Positions 10,891-22,904 of a stretch of 64,000 bases of DNA are shown one piece after another (the stretch's first letter is position 1; every line of letters starts with the position of its first letter). The position numbers and the translations under genes are program-made. This DNA comes from Pseudovirgaria hyperparasitica. Taxonomy: Eukaryota; Ascomycota; Dothideomycetes; Acrospermales; Acrospermaceae. The stretch spans positions 186,001 through 250,000 of the forward strand of contig NW_022985569.1 of the NCBI RefSeq assembly GCF_010093815.1, read 5' to 3'. The notes beneath the pieces were generated by a model. It saw only the letters and a list, made by a program, of their open reading frames with translations. It had not been told where the DNA came from and made no database searches.

Positions 10891-12438
10891 ATGCAGTGCC
10901 AGAAATGCAGGCAACCCGTTCACATCGATGGCTCTCTGGACAACCTCAATGCCGCAGCGTTCAAGCTTCTGATAGGTAAGCCGGTGAACTACTTACATAC
11001 GTGTCTCTCCATCTAATTAATTTCAGACTCCTCTGCTGTTTTAACGGAAAACGGATCCTTGCGCTCAAGACAAGCCCGGCCTACATATTCCCAGGATCGC
11101 CGTTCAGAATATGAAAAAGCTTCTCAACCGTCACGTAGTCCTATATTCAAACGATCATTGCCACATAGATCTAATCATGGTTCTGAGAAATACACTCTTA
11201 CAGCGGACGGCCCAGGCATGTCTTTTGTCATGTTGTCCGAGTCTCAGGTAGAAACACATACTGCAGAAAGGGAGGGAGAAAGCACGATCAAAACTTCCGA
11301 TGCCATACAAGATGCAACAAACTTGAAGCATAGGGGGAATGAAGTAGAAATGTCCTCTCAGAGGATGGATAAGACGAGTCGCCTTTTCGAGATACTGTCT
11401 GCTCGTTCTGATATCGATCACCCTATCTGCACCGAGTGCACCGAGTTACTCGTGGCAGGCCTACAGAAAAGACTGGGGCATACTACCAGAGAGAGGGATG
11501 CCTATGTGGAGTTTCTTCGAAATGCAAACGTCGACATACCGTCTGAGGAGGAGATTAAGCAGGCACAAGAAGCCCTGGGTGCGATGAGCGTGCGAGAGAC
11601 CACGGCCATTGCTGAGCTCGAAAAGCTAGAATCGGAAAAAGCCGCTCTAGATTTGGAACTGCAGGTGCTGGATGATGAGAGTGAGAAGCTGAACATTGCT
11701 GAAGAAGAATTCTGGAGGGAACGCAACGCATTCGCGGCAGCATTCTCGGAGTTCAAAAGCCAAAGAGATGCCATCAACACGAAATATAACCATGATTCTA
11801 AGCAGTTGGAACGATTACAGCGCACTAATGTATTCAACGACACCTTCAATATCGGACACGATAATTACTTCGGGACTATAAATGGCTTACGACTCGGAAG
11901 GCTGTCTAATCATCCTGTAGAATGGCCCGAGATTAACGCAGCTTGGGGACAGACTTGCCTTCTACTCGCTACAGTTGCGGATCGTCTGAGTTTCAAGTTC
12001 CAAAATTACCGACTTGTTCCCATGGGTTCCACTTCAATCATCGTAAAAGTTGAATACCTGCAATCCAAATCCACGAACGACCCGTCCCATCCTGCTAAAC
12101 CCAAAGAAACGTCTCTCGAACTCTTCAGCCACGGTGACATGCCTCTCGGCTTGGGCGGTCTCTGGCACAAGAAGTTCGACAATGCCATGATCGCCTTCCT
12201 AGAGTGCTTGCGCCAGATCGGCGACAGCGTCACGGCGTCGCCTGTTCCTGATAATCGTGTGAGTCTGAAGCTACCTTATGAGATCAAGAAGGATAAGATA
12301 CATGATACGAGCATCAAGTTCAGCTTCAGCTCCGAGGAGAACTGGACCAAAGCATGTAAATATGTGCTTACGTGTTGTAAGTATCTGTTAGCACATGCGA
12401 GCAACCTTCATAATCCGCCACAGCAGCAGATAAGTTGA
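10891..12438 (+). CDS. ATG6: Atg6/Vps30/Beclin-1 autophagy protein
   Basis: Two exons, 10891-10975 and 11027-12438, encode 498 residues; the intron is 51 bp. The N-terminus has a CQKC pair (MQCQKCRQPVHIDGS) and the start of the coiled-coil region has a second pair in HPICTECTELL, as in the Beclin family. A long coiled coil follows (about residues 175-275). The C-terminal evolutionarily conserved domain (NVFNDTFNIGHDNYFGTINGLRLG..., then WPEINAAWGQTCLLL) runs to the end. Atg6 is the regulatory subunit of the Vps34 PI3-kinase complexes, needed for autophagosome nucleation and endosomal sorting. The length is close to that of other filamentous-fungal Atg6 proteins. The small first exon is supported by the family-like CxxC-PVHIDGSL start and by consensus splice sites. 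Confidence 0.95.
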
Positions 12439-13187
12439 CGCAGATGTATAATGTGGCTGTTCGCTTTTGAATATCGAAAATGTACTCGCGCCTATTGATC
12501 ACGTCCTCAGCGTGGTCAGCTAGGCGACGGGATAGAGCATAACATTTATGGTCACGAAACACGTACATCGTGTTGGCACTTTTTTTGTACGCCAATCTCG
12601 CCCAACGTGGACAAATGGCTCAAATATATCGTTTGATAGCCGCCTCTATTTTATATAGAGTTCTTCACGATTGGGTTAGAGAAGCCACCTTCCACGGTCC
12701 TAGGTGCCTGTCCACAGGTCAGGTGAATCGGCGGTTCAATGTCACTCATTCCCATTATATAGTGGAAAGGTAAGCCGCCATCTTCAAATTCAACATTCCT
12801 GTGCTGATGCTGCTTTCAGCTTGTAATCTATGATGAGCAGCTATTGCCAATAGTTTTACCCCTATAACTTCATCACTTAAGGCACATAACAGTGCTTCGG
12901 TCATTCCTCGACGATCTCTTCGATGCCCGACGTCGGGCTACATGCCAAGCAACAGCGCAACGCGGTCCACCCAAGGGAGAAGGAAGCAAGTAGGTAGAAG
13001 TGAAACACCTGGCATACATAGGATGCATAGGACTATTCAATAGTACCAATCACGTAACCCTGAAAGCACAGTCCCGGATCTGCCATGAGCAACCTGTTTA
13101 TTCATATTTTACCTAGGTAATTACCATGTATCTTAGGCGCCACGCTATGCCTTTAACCGGGGGGGAATCTTCACCACCGCCACTACC
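12439..13187. other. Convergent intergenic region
   Basis: About 750 bp between the 3' ends of Atg6 and the CSC1-like gene. I see no gene. An ACCTAGGTAATTACC string at about 13111 resembles ACCTAGGTA strings near 17608; its meaning is unknown. Confidence 0.45.
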
Positions 13188-16100
13188 TCACAACTTAATC
13201 AGTCTTTCTTCATTGAAATCTGGCGGCCGCATTAGCGTCTGCTGATTCACCTTCCCATTTCTCTTCAACCCAGCTCCCTCATTACTAATCCAAATATATT
13301 GGCTCAACTCCTCACTTGATGCAACAAGCTTGATCTCAAATTCACTAATACCAGCCTTGTCTTTCGGTATCCATACTGCAGGCCGCGTCGCTCGCAGCGC
13401 GCGATGTCGGAACGCCTTATTGACCAAAATATCGCGCTCTTCGCTAGTAAGGTCTTCTAATTCATCGTTCATGCCGTGATAATAGCGCTCTTCGACAGGT
13501 TTTTGCGCCTCGACGTCAGCTTCCTCCTCTGCAAGAGCATCAGTTCCACGGCGATGATGTGCTACGCGACGGGCGATCTTCGCGGTGGACATGACGGCGC
13601 CATCGACAGCAGAGCCGAGTGATTCACCGATAGCTTTGTCCACACGTGAGAAGGCCCCGTCGGGCTCGTTTGCATCTTCTCTGGCCAAGGTCTTATCTGT
13701 ATGTGCTGTGTGATACACGTTAGATGACGACCTTTGGCTAGATCTTGAGGTCCATGATGGCTTGCGCTCGCGACCAGTGCCGATCACCTTAGGTGAGAGG
13801 TTCAGGTCTGACGATGAGAGTTTGGGTGACCCGGGCAGTTGGTGCCCCTGTTTAAGAGCTTCAATACGTTTGCTTTCTGCCTCCTCGAGAGCCTTGTTTT
13901 CCGCCTCCTCCCTGCGCTCGCGATGTTCAAGCACCCATTGAAGGTTTTCGCCCTCCAATTTTCTACGTTCGTCAGGTGAAAGCTCTTCGCCGTCGTGTCG
14001 GCGAGCTTGTAAAGCAGCAAATTCCTCATCCCGTTCCACAGCGTCATCTTCCATCGTGATAGGGATGTATCTGTACAGAGGGCTGAAGTGTTTGTTGAGA
14101 GCTAATTGATAAAGGAGAAGTAGGACCGCAAGAATGACGACAATGATAGCTTGTGGAATGCAGACCTGATTTCCTTGGGCGTCTTGTGCAAGCAGGAAAA
14201 GACCGAACCAGCAGAGATGCATAGTGTATAGACCTGTAAATAGCTGAATCACAGCTCGAGGGAATAGCAGACCGCCGGTATCGTTGATGTATCTGTTCAC
14301 ATATAGTGCATTATACCGGTGAACGACCCAGAACAAAGCATAGGTGATAGTGATGAACACGAGGATGAGTGGGGCGATGACAGAATAAACGATGCCTTGA
14401 ATACTAGTTAGCAAGCGCTTCTAATTCGGTGTTGCATATTCAGGGAGTATCCTCACCAATTACGGCAAAATTGGTATACACAGGGAAGAATGTTCCCCAT
14501 TGGATGCTTGGTAGCTTTGTCGACCTATTGAATAAAGACCGTGGCGAAGAATCAAACCATCGGCTCCACAAATACATCATAAAAATGTTGAAGCCCTGTA
14601 GGATGGCGCCAGCACTCACTGAAAGCGCTTGTAGGACAATGTAGGAGAAGAAGTAATTAGCTGCCAGTGGGAGCTGCTGGGCGAGGATGTTGGGAATGCT
14701 CGTCACTGTTGTGTCGCCTGAGAACAGATCGAGGATCGTAGAGATACCTGTGGCAAAAGTGGCGACCAGGAAAACTTGAACGAAGAGGAAAACGAAATAA
14801 TAGAGTTGGACTCTTAGTTCGAGTTCGTTTCCAGTCCTCATACCTTGTATGGCAGTGAGTAGCCGAAGGATGAGAGGTAGCAGGACAAGTAAGAGACCCA
14901 GTAAGGCAGGGGGAAGGATACCCTGTATCAGCGATTTGGCCGCTTTTGGCCATGAGTTGACGAAGTCGAGCCAGGAATATGTATCTGCAACGTCGTCAAG
15001 GTTGGAAAGAGCACCAGTGAACGCCACTGGAAACGCCCACAGGATCACGAGACCAACAACAGCTGCTTGAACAAGGACTGTCTTGATCCATGAGAACCAC
15101 CATGGCGTTGAAAGACTGTCCCATCGTACGTCATCAGGGGAGATCTCAACTGTCCTGGGAGTCATCTGAAGCGGTACGTGATGGTTCAGCGATTGACAAG
15201 CCATATGTGCGGCGACTTGATGATTAAATTGAATGAACGCAGAGTTCATCAATGGAAACCGCTCGGGATCACTCTGGAACCTCTCAATGTGTTTGTTATA
15301 CACAGCGAGGGCAACAGTGAGATAGTCAATAGAGTCCACTTTGGTGCCAACTTTTGGTATCCAGTTTAACAACGGCGAAGGGTGCACGTGTGTGGTTGGG
15401 CGGTCGCTCTCCTTGACGTACTTGGTGCATGGGGGATTTAATTCTGCAGTGTATCGACGCCGGCGCTCGGTTTCTGCCTTGCTTAGCTCTATAAGTTCCT
15501 TTTTGGTGGGCATTTCTTCTTCCAAAGAATTGACGAAGAAACCAACGACAGTTCCCAAGAAGCCGCTTTTCTTTTGAGTGGGCTTGGCGTCAGGAATTTT
15601 CGTCTTGGTATCTATCGTTGATTCTCCAGACGTTCTAAGTTTGAGATCATGCAGCGGATACTCGTCTCCTTCGCGTACTTGGGATTGCACACCCTGGTGT
15701 TGCGACTTGAAGCTTTTGTTTCCAAAAAGCCCTCTTTTGGGGTATGATTCTTCTTCTGCTGGCTGCTCTTGCGCTGCAGGTATTGGGGCGAAATCGTTCG
15801 AACCTGATGATTCTCTAGCCGCACCACTGGTTGACCCCTGTTCTACATTGGGCAGATCTTTTTCGATGGGAGCTTCAGTCGCATCCTCGTTCAGTCCGTT
15901 CCCCTTTCCACGAGTAAATGTATCAGTAACTCCCTCACGGACATAGTGGCCAAATCGATTAACGCCATGACCCACCGCTCCGACTCCGCGACCCAGCCCC
16001 TGGCCGACAGCACCAAAGCCTCCCGCCACGTCTGAGAGCAGGTCATTCTTCTTCTTTGCTTCTAATGTCTTTCCTACATTCTCGAATGATCCGGAGCCCT

Positions 16101-17072
16101 CGCGTCCGAGCGCTTCGTCGAGAGTCTTCGCAATCTGATGAGGGTTGCCCGTACTCATCCCAGGTTCTTCATGCACATCCATGTCCGCCGGGGAAACTCC
16201 GGACGTCTTGCTCGATTGTCTGTAGAATTCTACGTGGCCAGCTTCAATCAAGTTCGCATGAGCATTCTCAAGATCAGAGGCTATGCTCTCTCTGGCACTA
16301 ACCAGCGAATCAAGTTCCCCATAGTCTCTATTGATCCATATATTGCGAACACCACCGGGAAAGACGTCGTAAAGTCCATCAAGGGCTTCTCGTGTCAGCC
16401 ATCTCCTTCCGATATTGGTGACTAGAACTGTCGTGGCTGATGCTCGCAGCCTATGTTGTGGAGAAGTCAGGTAGGCTTGACGTATACGGATATAGCCCCG
16501 TAGTTCCCCGAACATGATGTAACAAATGTAAATGTCCAGACAGAGGATGGCAACCAGATGCACCCATTTTCTGCTTTGATCATTTGCGCCAATATTTGAA
16601 ACGGAGAACTTGTTCACGCCGCTGTGAGGTTTATCTTTCAGATTGACGCTGTTGATCGGAAGAAGGATAGGTAGTAATACGCAAGCTGCGGGAACGAATA
16701 TCTTGAGAAGCATGCGGAGGTAGCGAAGAAAGAAATAGGCGTCCAGGCCGCATTTCTCTATAAATTCCATATTAGAGGTCTTGAATATTGATACGACCCA
16801 GCCGAATATGCCGGGACGTGCATCGGGAATCCTCTCTTTTTCAGGTACGAGATATGTTTTGGGCGAACTGCTTCGTGTCAGATCATGTCCATTTAGCGTA
16901 TCAAATATTTCAGAGTGACGTACTATATTCTCTTCAATCGTAACCGGAAGAAGTTAAACAGTAGGAACTGTACACCGAATGCAGCTGCTCCCGTACCTAT
17001 CGAGGCCAGTAGAGTCCCAAATGATATGTTCTCGTCGCCCAATGCAGTTCTTGAGTTACTAGCATTGTCCAT
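13188..17072 (-). CDS. CSC1/TMEM63-family (DUF221) osmosensitive channel-like protein
   Basis: Three exons on the complement strand: 16924-17072, 14457-16867 and 13188-14395, encoding 1255 residues. The introns are 56 and 61 bp. The first membrane helix lies in exon 1 (LLASIGTGAAAFGVQFLLFN) and is followed by IYSPKTYLVPEKER. Helices 2 and 3 follow, then a long cytosolic insert with an RNA-binding-like fold segment (TTVLVTNIGRRWL...). The second half carries the remaining helices typical of the family, including VLVQAAVVGLVILWAFPVAF and NFAVIGIVYSVIAPLIL across the last junction. The C-terminus is hydrophilic. Family members are calcium-permeable channels gated by osmotic or mechanical stress; fungal relatives include Rsn1 and Phm7. 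The start at 17072 gives the usual short N-terminus. An in-frame upstream ATG near 17204 would add 44 residues and is less likely. Confidence 0.9.
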
Positions 17073-19588
17073 CGCAGCGGAGGTAGGCTGGCACGAATGC
17101 AAGCCGGATTGTGTGGAGCAAGGTATGGTTATGCGAAGCCAGTGACGGATCAAAGCCGTAAATGCATGCAAAAACTCGACGATGCTATTGTAGTGCTGTT
17201 TCATGAATAGTGAGTATATTGAATGCTTGATTTGCACACTAGCAGCTTTCCATTACTTACAACGCGCACTTGGCGAACCAGCAGGTAGCGATGATGTAGC
17301 GAGAGAAGGAGACGCCGGAGCCAATCCAAATTCCATCGAAACTTCTTTAGGCTAGGTAAATGATTCGGGAGAGGACTGGGGGAAGTGTGCTTGTGGCAAA
17401 GGATCGGGATCAGGTTTATTATGTAGGGCCGACAGAAAGCAAAGAGAGTTTAGGGTAAAAGACCGAAGAAGAGGATAAAAGGAGTTTGAGGTAATAAAGG
17501 ACTGAACCAAGATCGAAACAAAGAGACACCCAGAAGCAAAAGCCGCCCAGCATTACGCGCGCGACCACGCGCTGTCTAGTTACGTCATTTGAATTTGGGC
17601 AATTACCTAGGTACCTTCCAGGTTAAGTACCTGGGTACTAGATCGTGTGCAAATCGTGCTTAGGTAAGTGTGAAACAGGACTACCACAGTGACAATGAGA
17701 AGGACGTTTCACCAGCATAGGCTTTCTGCAACTTCTGTCTTCAAGGGAACGGTTTCAACGTAAAAGGCCCGATCGTGCTATATTTTTGGTGAGCAGTAGA
17801 TCAATAACTGCACGGATTTTCCCGATCGTGTCGAGCGAGCCTTGCCAGGCTTAGTGCAAGGAGTTGCCTTGCATCCGGATGCGCATCGAGCAGAGACTTT
17901 TGATGGTATTACAACTACGTCTAATCAAGACTCGGGGCCAACGACAACTCATGTATAACTTATTGAATCTTGTACGCCTAAACCTGTCGTTGGAAAGTTG
18001 CTAGCAGCACTGAAGGGCTTAATCGACGGGCGCCTCGAAGAACCTGGCTGATATCTCAGTCCTTGCCTGACACCCGTACGAGTGAGTCATGGCTCGTCTC
18101 TGAACTCGGGAGTAATTAGCATACGGATAGGCTCTACTGTTTGGGATATATATCAAATGGTCTTCCGTTTGAGCTACATCTTTCCACAATCATAGCTTGT
18201 AATGACAGCTAGGCCTTCCGTCAACCTTTGGCAGCAACGCCACGTAGCACGTATCAATGTTTAATTCGCGCTGGTTACGGGTCCTATACACTGCCAGATG
18301 AATAATACGGTTTCAGATACAGAGACGACTATTTGATCAGGCTCGCACAGAAGGATCACGCAATTGACTGGCGAAATACACAATTGCAGACCTCATAACA
18401 ACAACGTATGAGAGCCCTTGGACACGTATGATACATTCCAGATACGACATCGCCTTGGGTAGTTAGCATAAGCAACCAGTCGCATTGGGGAAATATTCCA
18501 TGTGGTATACAGAGTGGGCATCGGACTTATGCTGTGTGCACTAGCATGTAATATGTGCATTGAATGATTTGTCTATTTGATGCTCGGGACAAATGGCGTA
18601 ATATGGTGTTGCAGGTTGCCAAAGGCAAACGACATACATCATCATCCTGCTGGTTGATGTAAACCATATATGCTACCTACACAGAAACGTCCGTGTGCTC
18701 GAACAAACTATTACTAAATTTAACGTTGTGTGAATTCGATGACTGAGTGCTGGTGAGGGGTTGGTGTTTCTATTACCCCCATGATTCCCAACAGAGATTT
18801 TGTTTGGTAATGAGTTCGTCACGCGCAGCTACGCTCTGGCTTCTGAGTAATGCAATGGCGCGTCTATACTGGCGACTGGCTGGCGAGAAGCTTCGTCTTT
18901 CTCCGCGGCGAGCCCAAAGACAAGAAGATCAAGGGACGCATCAAGCTTGCGTTTTCGACGTTGACCATGGATAGATGTAATGAATTGAGTTGAAATTATT
19001 GAACAGGCGAGCGAGCAGGTAGGGGAGGATCTGCAATTGAATGATGGATCTCTAGCGTCCAGGATGTGATCACACGCCATTCGAGGGGCATCAAGTTTAG
19101 CGGAGTGCCCAGTCAGGGCCAACCTCAAGCACGTGCACCTACAGATTCTAGCCTTTCCGTCTTCTGACTCCAGGTCAAGTACTCCAAGACTCTATATCAC
19201 AAGGGTTGAAAACTCTTCGACACTGGAACCCGTACTTGGCAAAGCCGACAGTATCCTTAAGGTTATGGCATATCTTGGGCCCGGGCAGTTGGCCCTATTC
19301 CCCCAGGTTTCGCTACGAGCCGCCCGCCACCGTCCGTCGTGTTGTATTTACCACTGTAGCTATAAGGAAGGGTGTATGCCCTCGAGTTTTCTTTCCAAGC
19401 TTCTGCCGCAAAGTAAACAAACATTCACTAAGTATTGACCGCGGAGATACTCCATCCTCCATAGCCCCTCAATTACCTAAGTACTGTTTCACAACCTCAC
19501 TCCTGCTACTTCGATCTTCTTCAATCATTCGGACAATTGTCAATCACGTTTTATCATCTTCCCCCAGGTATTGCTGTCTGAACCTTCA
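17073..19588. other. 2.5-kb divergent intergenic region
   Basis: Between the starts of the CSC1-like and F-box-like genes. It includes ACCTAGGTACC and TACCTGGGTA palindromic strings at about 17608-17640, and a pyrimidine-rich leader at about 19440-19560 just before the F-box gene, which is common in fungal promoters. Open frames inside it are short and unconvincing. I see no RNA gene. Confidence 0.45.
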
Positions 19589-21120
19589 ATGAACATCAAC
19601 GTCTTTCCTCACGAAATCCTGTCCTCTATCCTAGTCCAAGCCGCCGAAGCAAATGCTCGGGAAGGCGTCAACTTCAGCTTTGGCCTCAGCCAAGCTCCGC
19701 TCCCGGGCCAGAAGGCTAAACTTCAACGATACGTGAAAGCTCCGCTGCGCCCAGACGTCATAAGATGGAATGCGACAGATTCTCTCCGACATGTGTGTCG
19801 TCTTTGGCACAGCTGGTCTCTCAAATATGCTCTGGACACGCTGTGGATCAAGAAGTGGAGGGGCGGCGAGCGGTGGGCTGATTTGCCCCTACGACACAGT
19901 ACGTTGTCAGCATGTAGTGCGAAACCGAGCATGAGAAGCTGATGATCCTGGCAGCTCAGTATCGTCTTTATGAGATGATTGACACACATCATCCCAACGC
20001 TTACGTAGCGAAGCAACCTTACGATCACCTTACCAAGGTTGGTGAGCTTCTTGCACGGTATCCTGCTATTGCCTCGAATATCCGACGCATGTGGTTCCAT
20101 GGCTTCTTCGGTGCTGGTACAGACCAGTCCATCTTCCATGTACTTCGTTGCTGCCCGAATGTCACTACAGTCACATTGCCTTGGACCGCTCTTCGTCACC
20201 TCGGCTGGCAGGAGTGGTCTTGGCTACTTGGAGACCGAGAAGGCAATCCCATTCGGTCTCTAGAGCTCCTTTCAGAGGATCTTACTCGAGTACAGATGAC
20301 AGATCCTCAAAACACCATCGATTTGAAACCTCTTGATTCTACCGCAGTCAACCTAGGCCGACTCCGAAAGCTGAAGATCACTGGTGAAACTAGTTTTATG
20401 CCAGTCAAGGACAACGATCTCTTTGCTATTGCTCGCTCTGCTACGAAGCTGGAGGAATTCTATCTATCAAACATGTCAAGTGTTACGATTGATGGTGTCA
20501 TGGCTATAGTAAAGGCGTCCCAATCCACTCTACGGGTGCTGGAGCATGCGCCTCGCTCCAACGATGGTTTCTGGCATCCCCATCCAGGCTCATGGTCCGA
20601 AAACGAACACATCTGCGAGCTTCTTACCAGCTGTCCGAAATTGCAAACAGTATCGCTCTCTGTGCCAACCATATGTGCAAAGCTCTTTGCCAACGAGAAC
20701 GTCAAGTGGGAAGGAGATTTCCAGGTTCGATCGCTGCACATATGCGGACACACAGACAGTCATACTCATGCCGCAAAGGCGGACTTTCGTAATCTTCTTG
20801 TCGAGGCTCGCGCACTCGCAAAGTCTAAGGCTAGATCGACGATTCCAAAGGAGCTCTTCATTGAGATTTTCTTCGCCGATTTCATCTTCGAGCCCCATCT
20901 CAGTATCGTACATGGCGACTTCCAGCTTGCGGAGCTGTCCTCTGGCAGCACATGGCCTGCGGACTATGCACGCGCTCCTTCTCGTAAAGGGCCATATGGA
21001 TCGTCTGGACTATGGGAGAAAAAAGAAGAGGAAGGCATATTTGAACAGCTCGATGAAGCAGAGTTCGTCGTCGGCCTTCAACATCGCTACCTCACACTTG
21101 ATCACCACAACCTCAACTGA
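19589..21120 (+). CDS. F-box / leucine-rich-repeat-like protein
   Basis: Two exons, 19589-19898 and 19955-21120, encode 491 residues; the 56-bp intron joins RHT-QYRLYEM. The N-terminus fits a degenerate F-box (MNINVFPHEILSSILVQAA, then LRHVCRLWHSWSLKYALDTLWI), the element that binds Skp1 in SCF ubiquitin ligases. The middle contains LRR-like strands (LGRLRKLKITGET, KLEEFYLSNMSSVTIDG, CPKLQTVSLS) that would select a substrate. Such genes are numerous and fast-evolving in Dothideomycetes, so no specific substrate can be named. No membrane segment is visible. The start is chosen because the F-box begins almost immediately after it. Confidence 0.78.
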
Positions 21121-21975
21121 TCAATGATCTCAGCAAATGCCAGGGTCCAATCTTACAAGCCCTCGAACCACACACGATTTCCTTTGTCGCCATGTCTCGC
21201 CATAGCACTTCCAGGCGCATTATTACCATGATTCACGAAGAACCATATACCCATTTGATGCACCTTTGATACGACTAAATGGGCGACCCGTCTTGATTCT
21301 GTTGCATGGCGCCGGGGATTATGCTTTTGTTACGCATGGGTAAAGGATCAATCTCAACTCACTCACGGCCGAAGTCTTAGGTCTTCCCCTTTCATGCATA
21401 GATATCCGTATGTGCTGTGACTCGTAGGTCAGGTAGTATCGCCCAACCGAGCAATCCACGGATGTCCGTACAAAATTTAGGAAGACGACTTAAATACTGT
21501 TCGTTTTGTAATAATCATATCGTGATTGTATAATTGAACCGTCTTCTTATTCTGCAATTCGCTTTGATCTTGAAAGCCCTTCCTTTGATCATCGCGGTAC
21601 GGCCTGCATCTCTGCAATATGTGCATCACATCGCCAGACATCACAATGCCCACAAGCAATATAAAGACCACAATTTCATGTGGTTATCCATTCATTCATG
21701 ACTCATTCTTGGAACCTGAGACGTCCCATACAACGCCGTGCTTCTTCAAATCATACCGGCATGGGTAGTCTCCGCTCTTTACAGCCTATACACCATCACT
21801 TCCAAGCAAGATGTTATGGCCTTTGCCAACCCTCAACCCTGCCCGCCATTCCGAGTGTAAAGCCTGTCATGCATGTTGATCCTCGGGTATCGTCCCATCC
21901 AGCACTCAAATCTGTGCTCGCAATACAACGCTCCATATGCTCAGATGCCACCCTTTCGTCAGGATTCTGTCCATC
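21121..21975. other. Convergent intergenic region
   Basis: About 855 bp between the F-box-like gene and LSM2. Open frames are short and of non-coding character. No repeat or RNA gene is evident. Confidence 0.45.
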
Positions 21976-22365
21976 TCACTGCTTGGCCTTGGCCGTGACC
22001 TGTTGTGCTTCTGTTCTGTAATCAGCCTTATTCCACTTCTCTCTTTCTCTAGACGCCATGAATTGCCCCCTCCAATCGCCTGACCGCGCGACGCACTCAC
22101 CTCGTCTACTCGCGTCCTCCAACAGCGCTGTGTCAACGCTCCCGGCCGGCAGATGCACGTAGCGTACCACGCTCCCGCGGATGAACACATTCTTGACAGA
22201 GCTCAGGTGTGGGTAGTGTAGGTCGTCGACCACGCTGATGTCGTCGAGTTTGATATTCAGATACTGGTCGACGGATTTGAGGGTGCCGCGAATAGAGATG
22301 TCGTTTTTGAGCTCGACCGTGACCGAGTGGTCAACAAGGGTTTTGAAGAAGGAGAAGAAGAGCAT
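21976..22365 (-). CDS. LSM2: LSM2, Sm-like protein of the U6 / mRNA-decay LSm ring
   Basis: Two exons on the complement strand, 22101-22365 and 21976-22010, encode 99 residues. The opening MLFFSFFKTLVDHSVTVELK and the blocks DISIRGTLKSVDQYLNIKLDDI and SVKNVFIRGSVVRYVHLPA are diagnostic for LSm2. The 90-bp intron (22011-22100) lies near the C-terminus. Splicing at an AACAG acceptor gives DASRREAQQVTAKAKQ, matching the usual REA...-rich tail; reading through would add about 30 unconserved residues. LSm2 sits in both LSm2-8 (nuclear, U6 snRNA) and LSm1-7 (cytosolic, decapping). Confidence 0.94.
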   Translation of the reverse strand: MLFFSFFKTLVDHSVTVELKNDISIRGTLKSVDQYLNIKLDDISVVDDLHYPHLSSVKNVFIRGSVVRYVHLPAGSVDTALLEDASRRGECVARSGDWRGQFMASREREKWNKADYRTEAQQVTAKAKQ

Positions 22366-22904
22366 TGTGTGGGTCGGGCGGAGGTTCGGGGATGAAAGTT
22401 AAGCTTCACAGGAAGATCAGAGAATATTGTGTAAGTATCTAAACTTGGTACGTAGGTAGGTAGACTAGGTGAATCGCGAAGTCTTGGCGCTCAGCAAGAT
22501 GGATCATGCGCTGGACAGGATGTATTGTACACATCTTCGTACAGCTTTGGACAGCGCCAGCTCACCGTACGTATTTACAGGGCTGCTTGTCGCTGTACAT
22601 GTTACGATAGCAGAGAGTCGTCGTATATCAAGTTCCATCATATTTTCTGTATACGACAACGCCGTGACTATATACACAGAGGCATAAGACGCGTAGGAGA
22701 AAGATTACAGTATCTGCTAAGGAGATATAGGGTATTGGAGAAACATAGAGCAATCTAAGATCACTAATTTCGCTTCGGCGTGTTCCACACTCGTCTCCTT
22801 CGTCACGCCAACCCAGCTCCAATTCACGGTCCCGCTGCTTGAAAGAGTGTATCGAAGAGAAACAGGTCCAGCCAGTGTTATTACAAACGCATAACAAGCT
22901 GAAG
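22366..22904. other. Intergenic region between LSM2 and the methyltransferase-like gene
   Basis: About 540 bp that should hold the LSM2 promoter (GTAGGTAGGTAGACTAGG run at about 22453) and the 3' end of the next gene. No coding potential that I trust. Confidence 0.4.

Noticed and set aside
14429-16425. Many short plus-strand frames across the CSC1-like gene
   Set aside because: Shadows of the complement-strand gene, with no independent support. The same applies to antisense frames over NTR2, UTP23, the methyltransferase-like, DUF726 and NOP14 genes.
17072-17204. Longer N-terminus for the CSC1-like protein from an upstream in-frame ATG
   Set aside because: The extra 44 residues are not family-like and separate the start from the first helix; the ATG at 17072 gives the expected short N-terminus.
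18747-19438. Frames of about 75-128 codons upstream of the F-box-like gene
   Set aside because: Overlap each other in different frames, no conserved motif, erratic composition. Treated as intergenic.
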